Positions 1 to 4,775 of a stretch of DNA of 5,254 bases are shown piece after piece. Each line of letters starts with the position of its first letter. Position 1 is the first letter of the stretch. The notes beneath the pieces were generated by a model. It saw nothing but the letters and a program-made list of their open reading frames with translations. It was not told the DNA's origin and did not search any database. Source of the DNA: Deltaproteobacteria bacterium (GTDB lineage Bacteria; Desulfobacterota; DSM-4660; Desulfatiglandales; HGW-15); the NCBI GenBank assembly GCA_016926135.1, contig JAFGPH010000361.1, positions 1 to 5,254 of the forward strand, written 5' to 3'. Position numbers and translations under genes: made by a program.

Positions 1-684
1 AAGATTTTCCTGCTGGATTCCAATGCCATGATCATCAAGACCCAGGAACTCCTGAAGATCCTGAACAAGTGCTACGAGACTTTTCCCGATCTCAAACAGG
101 TTTCATGCTACGCCTGCTGCGGGGATATCCTGAGAAAGAGTGATCAAGACCTGAGAGATCTGCGGGAGGCGGGGCTGAAACTGGTGTTCGTGGGTCTGGA
201 GAGCGGGGACCAGGAGGTCCTGGATCTCATGAACAAGGGGGCTACCGTTCAGGAGCAGATCGAAGCCGTGGTGAGGGCCAACAAGGCGGGCATCCAGACC
301 TCGGTCACCGTGATCATCGGGCTTGGCGGACGAGCACTCTCCAGACAGCACGCCATCCATACGGGTGAGGCTGCCGGTCAGATGAATCCCACCTACTTTT
401 CTGCGCTCACCCTCATGGTCGTCCCGGGTTCACCCCTGGACGCCATGGTGAAGAGGGGGGAATTCGAACTTGTCACGGATCCCCTGGAGGTACTGAAGGA
501 ACTCGACCTGATGATCAGGCATATCGATGCCCCGGGACCGGTCGTGTTCCGGACGAATCACGCCTCCAACTACCTGCCCCTTCGTGGAACCCTCCCCGGG
601 GACAAAGAGAAGTTGTTGAAGACCATTGAGGGCGCCCTGAAAGACCCGAGCCGGCTGCGACCCGAATCCATGCGCGGTCTGTAG
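1..684 (+). CDS. Radical SAM (Elp3/COG1032-type) protein, C-terminal part; N-terminus outside window
   Basis: The frame is open from the first base to a TAG at 682-684, giving 227 visible residues. The ATG at 28 is internal, because the residues before it (KIFLLDSNA) continue the radical SAM barrel strand. Visible family features are VGLESG (nt 190-207), typical of the SAM-contacting strand of Elp3-like barrels, TVIIGLGG (nt 307-330), a PGSPL segment after the barrel, and a C-terminal NHASNYLPLRGTLP block. I recognise that block from a conserved family of uncharacterised radical SAM proteins. The CxxxCxxC motif that binds the 4Fe-4S cluster is upstream of the window, probably some 70-90 residues away. 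Chemistry would be reductive cleavage of S-adenosylmethionine; the substrate is unknown. The gene converges on the toxin-antitoxin remnant across 85 bp that hold no clear terminator. Family assignment is firm, function is not. Confidence 0.9.
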   Translation, partial: KIFLLDSNAMIIKTQELLKILNKCYETFPDLKQVSCYACCGDILRKSDQDLRDLREAGLKLVFVGLESGDQEVLDLMNKGATVQEQIEAVVRANKAGIQTSVTVIIGLGGRALSRQHAIHTGEAAGQMNPTYFSALTLMVVPGSPLDAMVKRGEFELVTDPLEVLKELDLMIRHIDAPGPVVFRTNHASNYLPLRGTLPGDKEKLLKTIEGALKDPSRLRPESMRGL

Positions 685-769
685 CCTCGCGCCGCAATGC
701 CCGGAATCTTCATCTTGTCATGGTGATTGTTTCCCGCAGGGAGCAAGCAGGGCAAGACGGGTAGCCATC

Positions 770-904
770 CTACCAGATGCGGCCAATCCCGTAGTCCGAG
801 AAGCGGGTGTCGCTGCTCAAGATCGCCATTTCCTCCACAATTGCCCGGGAGATGAGCATCCGATCAAAGGGGTCCCTGTGATGAAAGGGGAGTGTCGATC
901 TCAT
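770..904 (-). pseudogene. Remnant of a PIN-domain (VapC-like) toxin, C-terminal 44 codons only
   Basis: Reading leftward from an ATG at 904-902, a 44-codon frame ends at TAG (772-770). It contains LPFHHRDPFDRMLISRA, the late PIN-domain block (Asp11, Asp14), then LSSDTRF with Asp32 and a terminal GIGRIW. These are the last third of a VapC-like ribonuclease of roughly 125-130 residues. The first catalytic strand (usually LLDTH) and the central helices with their conserved Glu are absent, and neither lies elsewhere in the window. The ATG overlaps the antitoxin TGA as ATGA, the usual coupling of such operons, so the loss looks like an internal in-frame deletion that kept the native start. The product should lack nuclease activity. 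Alternatively it is translated as a small peptide that still contacts the antitoxin. Confidence 0.8.
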
Positions 905-1137
905 GACATGTACTCCTGGAAATCATCAAGAGGGGCATCGAAATCGTCAGCCATGGAAAGCACCACGTCCTTGGCCTGACCGATTCTCCTTTGGGGCTTG
1001 GCTTCCGGGAGGACTTCGAGCCTTACACGGGGTTGATTGCCCTTGGCGATGACGACCTCCTTGCCCTCCGGTGCCTCTTGAATGAGCCTGGATAGATTGG
1101 TTTTGGCCTCGTGAATGTTCACCTGAAGCGTTTCCAT
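901..1137 (-). CDS. Type II antitoxin, Phd/YefM family
   Basis: This 78-residue protein has the normal length and order of a Phd/YefM antitoxin. The N-terminal DNA-binding fold is VNIHEAKTNLSRLIQEA, followed by the strand pair EVVIAKGNQPRVRL. A linker leads to an acidic C-terminal tail, DDFDAPLDDFQEYM, the part that in this family wraps around the toxin. The start at 1137-1135 is supported by GGAGG (plus-strand complement at 1144-1148) six bases upstream. The protein would neutralise its toxin and repress its own operon. Its stop overlaps the ATG of the PIN remnant. Because that toxin lacks most of its fold, the antitoxin is effectively an orphan. It looks undamaged, which suggests either a recent toxin deletion or retention as a DNA-binding regulator or as an antidote to a related toxin elsewhere. 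Confidence 0.9.
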   Translation of the reverse strand: METLQVNIHEAKTNLSRLIQEAPEGKEVVIAKGNQPRVRLEVLPEAKPQRRIGQAKDVVLSMADDFDAPLDDFQEYMS

Positions 1138-1159
1138 GGGCTTCCTCCGAATGGGATGA

Positions 1160-1196
1160 CTTGACTCAGCTTCATGACTAAGTCTGAAATGTCAAG
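1160..1196 (-). promoter_or_regulatory. Candidate antitoxin operator with nested inverted repeats and a -35 element
   Basis: Upstream of the antitoxin, CTTGAC (1160-1165) is a perfect inverted match to GTCAAG (1191-1196). Inside lies GACTCAG (1163-1169) against CTAAGTC (1178-1184), with one mismatch. ATGACT also occurs twice in direct orientation (1155-1160 and 1174-1179). Nested palindromes just before the start are what Phd/YefM autoregulators bind. On the minus strand TTGACA (complement of 1190-1195) is an exact sigma70 -35 box, but I find no convincing -10 at 16-18 bp, so the promoter itself is uncertain. Confidence 0.45.
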
Positions 1197-1272
1197 CCTC
1201 ATTGAACGAGGATGGGTCGGGCCGGAGCCCAAGTCCATCGGAGGAAGTATCGGGAATAGCGGTGCCTGGCGG

Positions 1273-1530
1273 TCAGTGTACCGGCATTTTCCCGCAGCAA
1301 CTGCCGGGGCCGGCACATCCGGCATGGGAGGGGGATGTGCCGCAGCAGGCCGTATCCCCGGGTCCGGGCATACTTTGCCTGGAGGGACCGGAGAGCGTCG
1401 AGGATGGTGAGAGTATCTTCTTGAGCTCGCTGCTGCCGCAAGCCTGACAGGTCAGCCCGGTATCCTCGGAGGTGACCAGGATTTCACTCACTTTGCCGCA
1501 CTGCAGGCAGAGGAAGTCGAACAGGGGCAT
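1273..1530 (-). CDS. FmdB-like small zinc-ribbon protein with Cys-rich tail
   Basis: An 85-residue protein. The N-terminus MPLFDFLCLQCGK resembles the usual FmdB opening (MPxYEYxCxxCG). The zinc ribbon is Cys8-X2-Cys11 and Cys28-X2-Cys31, followed by the basic SSELKKILSP segment seen in this family after the second knuckle. The second half (residues 42-85) is low-complexity, rich in Gly, Ser and Pro, and carries Cys62-Cys63, Cys72 and Cys78-Cys79. Such Cys-rich tails occur in FmdB-like proteins and may bind additional metal. The start is supported by GGAGGG nine bases upstream, inside the end of the scaffold gene. FmdB was named as a putative regulator of formamide/amide metabolism, but most members have no proven role. 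Its position behind an Fe-S scaffold gene points to metal handling, which is inference. Confidence 0.85.
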   Translation of the reverse strand: MPLFDFLCLQCGKVSEILVTSEDTGLTCQACGSSELKKILSPSSTLSGPSRQSMPGPGDTACCGTSPSHAGCAGPGSCCGKMPVH

Positions 1531-1985
1531 GTCTTTATTCCCTCCATAGGCTGTGGTGTTTCACCTGTGTATTCCCGGATGGCCTTTTCCAGGGTCTTCA
1601 CGGCAAGCCGGATGCAATGCTGTTTCTGGTCCGGGATCTCAACAAGTTCCCGGAATACGTCCCGGTCCTTCACACTCAGAGCTTCATCCAGGGTTTTTCC
1701 CCTGATGATGTCCACCAGGGCCATGGCTGCGGAGACGGCTCCGGGGCAGCCCAGGACCTGATACCTGGCGTCCTGTATGCGGCCCTGGTCGTCCAGCTTC
1801 AGGTAGCACCGCATGGTATCCCCGCAGGGGCCCGTCAGCTCCGTCACCTGGTTTGCATCCGCAATGGAGCCCATGTTGGGTTTGCGGAGGAAGTAATCAA
1901 TGGCCCTTTCGGCATACCCCGAAGCAAGAAGCAGCTCACGGGTGCCGTTGCCGTTCTCTACGTTATCCTTGTGTTCTTCGCTCAT
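1488..1985 (-). CDS. IscU/NifU-N-like iron-sulfur cluster assembly scaffold protein
   Basis: 165 residues. The IscU fold is recognisable from NMGSIADAN (37-45) and TGPCGDTM (Cys54, Asp56), then QVLGCPGAVSAAMAL (Cys80) and QHC (His123, Cys124), with GKTLDEAL between. Cys54, Asp56, Cys80 and His123-Cys124 correspond to the cluster ligands of IscU. The protein would assemble 2Fe-2S or 4Fe-4S clusters in the cytoplasm using sulfur from a cysteine desulfurase, which is not in this window. The segment equivalent to the HscA-binding LPPVK of E. coli IscU reads IPDQK, so the HscA/HscB release route is probably not used. Beyond the fold is a Cys-rich tail (Cys153, Cys155, Cys161) encoded by DNA shared out of frame with the FmdB start. 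The start at 1985 has GAGGGA six bases upstream. It is the first gene of its operon. Confidence 0.9.
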   Translation of the reverse strand: MSEEHKDNVENGNGTRELLLASGYAERAIDYFLRKPNMGSIADANQVTELTGPCGDTMRCYLKLDDQGRIQDARYQVLGCPGAVSAAMALVDIIRGKTLDEALSVKDRDVFRELVEIPDQKQHCIRLAVKTLEKAIREYTGETPQPMEGIKTCPCSTSSACSAAK

Positions 1986-2014
1986 CTCCTGTCCCTCAAC
2001 CCATACGGAATACC

Positions 2015-2039
2015 CCGGGAAAAGTGAAACGCTTCCCGG
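2015..2039. promoter_or_regulatory. Perfect dyad in the scaffold-gene leader, candidate operator or RNA hairpin
   Basis: CCGGGAA (2015-2021) and TTCCCGG (2033-2039) are perfect 7-bp inverted repeats separated by 11 bases. They sit just downstream of the expected transcription start of the minus-strand promoter and upstream of the ribosome site of the scaffold gene. This position suits a repressor of the roadblock type, for example an Rrf2-family Fe-S regulator, or a leader hairpin. It does not match the classical IscR consensus that I know. No T-run follows on either strand, so it is not an intrinsic terminator. Confidence 0.5.
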
Positions 2040-2047
2040 AAATAAAT

Positions 2048-2077
2048 ATTATCGTGAACAATGCGCCCCGGTGTCAA
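2048..2077 (-). promoter_or_regulatory. Sigma70-type promoter for the scaffold/FmdB-like operon
   Basis: On the minus strand TTGACA (complement of 2072-2077, 6/6) is followed after 18 bases by GATAAT (complement of 2048-2053, 5/6). Transcription should begin near 2041, leaving about 55 bases of leader that contains the 2015-2039 dyad. The near-consensus sequence suggests strong basal expression modulated by a repressor or leader structure. Confidence 0.75.
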
Positions 2078-2144
2078 GGGGAATCAGGCACCGCTTTTTC
2101 GGCCTTTGCACGCCGTGGAAAGGGCAGGCCGGGCAAAATGTGAC

Positions 2145-2174
2145 TTGAGCTATAGTGCGATCAGGTCCTATAAT
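2145..2174 (+). promoter_or_regulatory. Sigma70-type promoter for the repeat-protein/macro-like operon
   Basis: TTGAGC (2145-2150, 4/6) and a perfect TATAAT (2169-2174) are separated by 18 bases. Transcription should begin near 2181, giving a leader of about 100 bases before the ATG at 2285. It is divergent from the scaffold promoter; the two -35 boxes are 67 bp apart, so they could share a regulator. Confidence 0.7.
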
Positions 2175-2214
2175 CGCAAGAGAATATGGGCGCGTGAGAA
2201 TAAGAGACAACCCC

Positions 2215-2256
2215 CAACGGCCCTGGGAACAGGATGGCGTTGTGAAGGTTCCGTTG
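2215..2256 (+). promoter_or_regulatory. Leader segment with mutually exclusive short hairpins
   Basis: In the expected leader of the repeat-protein gene, CAACGG (2215-2220) pairs perfectly with CCGTTG (2251-2256). GGAAC (2226-2230) pairs with GTTCC (2248-2252). CAACG (2215-2219) can also pair with CGTTG (2238-2242). The first and second pairings share bases 2251-2252, so they compete. The stems are only 5-6 bp, and no known riboswitch fold is recognised. The rest of 1986-2284 shows no further structure beyond the promoters and the dyad. Confidence 0.25.
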
Positions 2257-2284
2257 AGACATCACACTGCACAGGAAGGGGAGT

Positions 2285-2686
2285 ATGCCGCTACTATCGA
2301 CCAAAAAGCGCTTTGGAATGGTGGCTGTCCAGAAGGGATTCATCACCATGGATCAGCTCATCGAGGCGATCGGCGTCCAGGCCCGGGAGGACATCGAAGG
2401 GGAGGGGCACAGGTTGATCGGGGAAATCTTGCTGGAAAAGGGCTACATCAGTGCGCCCCAGATCTATGAGGTGATCGAGGAAAGATTCGAGCCTCGTTTT
2501 GGCGATGTGGCCGTGAAAGCGGGCTATCTCACCCTGGAGCAGCTCATCGAATCCATGAACGTTCAGGTGAGGGAGGAAATCGAAAAGGGCCGGCATCGTT
2601 TGCTGGGTGAAATCGTGATCGACCGGGGTTTTATGAACGCCCGGGATGTGCAGAAGGTCCTCAAGGAAATGAAACAGAAAAGATGA
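2285..2686 (+). CDS. Tandem-repeat protein with two GspE-N-like helical repeats
   Basis: 133 residues made almost entirely of two copies of one unit: residues 9-66 and 71-128, with a period of 62. Each copy runs RFGxVAVxxG, then QLIE, VQxRE, HRLxGEI and a final xGx helix. The GEILLEKGYI and GEIVIDRGFM segments resemble the small helical N-terminal domain of type II secretion/type IV pilus ATPases (GspE/PilB N-terminal domain). That domain is a protein-protein or cyclic-nucleotide-binding module in better-known relatives. There is no ATPase domain, signal peptide or membrane segment, so this is a stand-alone cytoplasmic adaptor-like protein. The ATG at 2285 follows AAGGGGAG closely and has an upstream AGGA at 2273. 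It probably forms an operon with the macro-like gene downstream. Function is unknown. Confidence 0.8.
   Translation: MPLLSTKKRFGMVAVQKGFITMDQLIEAIGVQAREDIEGEGHRLIGEILLEKGYISAPQIYEVIEERFEPRFGDVAVKAGYLTLEQLIESMNVQVREEIEKGRHRLLGEIVIDRGFMNARDVQKVLKEMKQKR
2309..2668 (+). repeat. Internal duplication within the repeat protein
   Basis: The two units (nt 2309-2482 and 2495-2668) align without gaps over 58 residues with 28 identities by hand count, and most other differences are conservative (I/L, E/D, K/R, F/Y). A four-residue linker joins them. Nucleotide identity is clearly lower than for a fresh duplication, so the repeat is old and both copies are under selection. Confidence 0.85.
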
Positions 2687-2704
2687 CCTGAAGGGTCTTG
2701 GGAC

Positions 2705-2720
2705 GGAGGGGAAAGGGCTG
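2705..2720 (+). promoter_or_regulatory. Strong ribosome binding site ahead of a possible CTG start
   Basis: GGAGGGG (2705-2711) lies six bases before CTG (2718-2720), which is in frame with the macro-like gene at 2823-3287. There is no ATG, GTG or TTG in this frame between the upstream stop (TGA, 2670-2672) and the GTG at 2823. The best ribosome site of the gap therefore points at a CTG. The alternative is that the site is a chance purine run. Confidence 0.4.
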
Positions 2721-2822
2721 AAAAAGGGCCATCTGAGGCTTGTTCGAGGCGCCAGGGAATGTGCCACCTCCCTCGGAAGGGTTCATGTTGTCGCGGCTCC
2801 CAAGGATTCCCCTCCCTTTCAG

Positions 2823-3287
2823 GTGCAAGCCATGGCCTTTGAAGAGGACACGTTTCTGGTCATGAGCGCCGACACCACGGTGCGCGATCCCAAGGTACCC
2901 CTGGTGCGCATCATGACCAGGCTCATGCAGACACAGCCTGAGGTCCCGGGCACGGTGCTGGTCAAGGGCGGCTCGCCGGTGAGGCTTCTTGCCGTAATCC
3001 ACGATCTGAACCAGGATCCCTCGTGGAAGGAGGAATGGATTGCATCAGCCCTGAGAGGCATCTTCGAGGAGAGCGACCGCAGGGAGGTCCGATCCCTGGC
3101 TCTACCCCTCCTGGGCACGATTCACGGCAGGCTGGAGAGGAAGTGCGCGGTGGCGCTGCTTGCAAAGTCTCTGAGGCAAGGGCCTCTTCAGCGTCTGCGG
3201 CGGCTCTGGCTGGTGGTGCCTTCCGGGTCGGCCCGTGGGGTCATTGAAATCCTCGAGTCCGAATACGGGAAACCCACCCCCCAGTAA
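2823..3287 (+). CDS. Macro-domain-like protein (degenerate C-terminal half); start uncertain
   Basis: 154 residues from the GTG at 2823. The part from GTVLVKGG (43-50) through LLAVIHDL (55-62) to RSLALPLLGTIHGRL (90-104) follows the strand-loop order of a macro domain. There the equivalents are the strand leading to an IHxVGP-like turn and the SIAxPxxGTG phosphate loop. Here Ile100 replaces the second Gly of GTG, and the N-terminal GDIT adenosine-binding part is not recognisable, so ADP-ribose binding is doubtful. Three start choices exist. GTG 2823 has no nearby ribosome site. ATG 2832 has AGGTG six bases upstream. CTG 2718 has GGAGGGG and would give 189 residues; the added stretch (for example RVHVVAAPKDSPPFQ) reads like real protein. 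It is downstream of the repeat protein in the same direction. The macro relation is an inference from motifs; the role is unknown. Confidence 0.6.
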   Translation: MQAMAFEEDTFLVMSADTTVRDPKVPLVRIMTRLMQTQPEVPGTVLVKGGSPVRLLAVIHDLNQDPSWKEEWIASALRGIFEESDRREVRSLALPLLGTIHGRLERKCAVALLAKSLRQGPLQRLRRLWLVVPSGSARGVIEILESEYGKPTPQ

Positions 3288-3291
3288 TCTG

Positions 3292-4626
3292 CTAGAAGTA
3301 CACCTTGAACTCCACAAAGATGGAGTGGGGGTAAGAACCGAATTCGCTTCGTATGTCCCCGATCCCCGACGGGTCCCACGCGGGTCGCCTCCCGAAATTC
3401 AGGCTCAACCCCGCGAGCAGTTCGGAGTTGTCCGAGACCGAGAGGGTCAGGGTCGGCTGAAGTTCCAGGGAATCATCCGACAGGGAATAGATGGAGGTGA
3501 ACTGTCCCGTCAGAAGACGCGTGAATTCATAAGAGGCGAGGATGCCCGCGAGATGTTTGCCCAGGTGCCGAACGGCCCCCCACGCAAGGCGGGACGCGGC
3601 GGTGTTGAAGGCATGGGACTCTCCGCCGCCGTTATAGAGGTACTCCGCCTCCAGGATCAGGCTGTTCTCAAACCTTCGTCCCAGACCGAAGACAACCGTC
3701 AGGGTGTCCTCGAACACATCCCCGGCAAAGGGCATCGGAAGGGGTGGACTCTCGGATGCCCTGAACAGGGCGGCCTCCCCGCGCAGTTCCACTCCTTCGA
3801 TCTCTCCCACGACACCTCCCCCGAACTGGTATCCCCCGTAAACCTTACCTGCCTGGAACGCGAGGTCCCATCCTGCCACGTTCGTGAAATACCGGCCGAG
3901 AAGAGATGATCCGTACCAGTTCGCATCGAGAGTCCCGTTGTCCTCCAGGTAATTCCCGGAGGCGTCCAGCTCCCTGCCCAGGACGCCCACCATGGTGATC
4001 CCTGAAAAAGAGGTGAGGGGGATATCCACCCTCAGGGCATCCACTCCGGCCTTGTAATCCCGGTCGAACTGGTTGGGGTCAAAAGGGAGGTAAACATCCA
4101 GGGGATTCCAGAAGTGGGCCTTGCCAAAGGTTACGGCCTGGCGTCCCAGAGTGATGTCCATCCCCGCGAGAGCCACCTTCACGTTGCATCGATCCATCCA
4201 GAGCAGTGCCCGCGTATGTTCACCGCTCCACCACTCCGAGGCCTCGTCCATGGCGCGGTAGCGGGTCTTCCCACCGGCAATAGTGATGCCGCCGTTCCCC
4301 GGCGTCTTTCGGGGACCGGAGAAATAGGTCAGGGCCTGAACCAGATGAACCTCGTAGGAGAGCCCGTCGTGGGGTCTCCCTGCCGCGGCAAGGCGGAAAA
4401 GGGACTGGAAGTATTCGTCGGCCCTTTCGTCCTCAAAGTAAGCGGGGAAATCGTAATTACGAAACAGGGCCCCGATGGTCCGGAGGCTCCCGTCAAGACC
4501 GAAGGCCCCGCCCGTGTCCCCTACCATGGCCGGACTCGGAGGGACTCGCAAAAAGAGGCCGACGAGAATCACAACAACCGCCTCAAGCAGTCTCCTCCGC
4601 AGGGTTGTTCCCGAGATAAGGAACAT
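3292..4626 (-). CDS. Outer-membrane beta-barrel protein, ABC-transporter associated
   Basis: 444 residues. A signal peptide is clear: basic RRR at 10-12, hydrophobic core LLEAVVVILVGLFL (13-26), and a likely cleavage after Ala33 (SPA). The mature protein has many alternating strand segments with aromatic girdles and tight turns, and ends in VEFKVYF. A terminal Phe is the signal used by the BAM complex to insert barrels. A distinctive block at 161-200 (GRQAVTFG, FWNPLDVYLPFDP, FDRDYKAGVDALR) also occurs, as I recall, in barrels encoded beside LolCDE/MacB-type ABC transporters and periplasmic lipoprotein carriers. Here the gene follows an ABC ATPase after 149 bp. It probably forms the outer-membrane part of a lipid, lipoprotein or small-molecule export path; the substrate is unknown. 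AAGGGA lies about ten bases before the ATG. The stop faces the macro-like gene with 4 bp between them. Confidence 0.8.
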   Translation of the reverse strand: MFLISGTTLRRRLLEAVVVILVGLFLRVPPSPAMVGDTGGAFGLDGSLRTIGALFRNYDFPAYFEDERADEYFQSLFRLAAAGRPHDGLSYEVHLVQALTYFSGPRKTPGNGGITIAGGKTRYRAMDEASEWWSGEHTRALLWMDRCNVKVALAGMDITLGRQAVTFGKAHFWNPLDVYLPFDPNQFDRDYKAGVDALRVDIPLTSFSGITMVGVLGRELDASGNYLEDNGTLDANWYGSSLLGRYFTNVAGWDLAFQAGKVYGGYQFGGGVVGEIEGVELRGEAALFRASESPPLPMPFAGDVFEDTLTVVFGLGRRFENSLILEAEYLYNGGGESHAFNTAASRLAWGAVRHLGKHLAGILASYEFTRLLTGQFTSIYSLSDDSLELQPTLTLSVSDNSELLAGLSLNFGRRPAWDPSGIGDIRSEFGSYPHSIFVEFKVYF

Positions 4627-4677
4627 GTCAGACCGTCCCTTAACGTATTTTTCTCACCACCCGTACCCATCCTCCGT

Positions 4678-4698
4678 CGTCCCGCTTCTGGCGGGACG
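4678..4698. repeat. Perfect GC-rich hairpin between ABC ATPase and barrel genes
   Basis: CGTCCCGC (4678-4685) pairs perfectly with GCGGGACG (4691-4698) across a 5-base loop. It lies in the 149-bp gap between the ATPase stop and the barrel ATG, 52 bases upstream of the latter. Neither strand has a T-run behind it, so it does not look like an intrinsic terminator. It could stabilise or attenuate the operon mRNA, or be one copy of a dispersed palindromic repeat. The rest of 4627-4775 shows no good promoter. Confidence 0.6.
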
Positions 4699-4775
4699 GG
4701 TCGCTAGAGTCACCGAGGTTAAGGTTCTTGTTTAGAATACATCACCGCAATCGTGAAAAAGAGTGCTCAGACGGA

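Noticed and set aside
685..769. Possible terminator between the radical SAM gene and the toxin remnant (TCCC-GCA-GGGA)
   Set aside because: The stem is only 4 bp and has no T-run on either strand.
1209..1240. GGGC-CGGA-GCCC element after the FmdB-like gene as terminator
   Set aside because: It is a 4-bp stem without a following T-run; too weak to call.
1174..1447. Several 78-81-codon frames on both strands around the FmdB-like 3' end
   Set aside because: They overlap each other and the FmdB-like gene, lack ribosome sites, and read as Gly/Pro/Arg-rich noise.
1617..2027. 136-codon plus-strand frame opposite the scaffold gene
   Set aside because: The minus strand encodes all the IscU ligand residues; this is a shadow.
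2294..2767. 157-codon minus-strand frame opposite the repeat protein
   Set aside because: The plus strand has a promoter, a ribosome site and a clear two-repeat protein; the minus frame is its complement and has no independent support.
3235..3909. 224-codon plus-strand open frame opposite the barrel gene
   Set aside because: It is antisense to a well-supported signal-peptide barrel protein, starts inside the macro-like gene, is rich in Gly/Arg/Pro/Gln without domain character, and has no promoter of its own.
4114..4707. 197-codon plus-strand open frame opposite the barrel N-terminus
   Set aside because: It is a shadow of the barrel gene, with low-complexity composition and no recognisable motif.
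4715..4760. TATTCT on the minus strand as a promoter for the barrel gene
   Set aside because: No acceptable -35 box lies at 16-18 bp; the barrel is more simply read as part of the ATPase operon.
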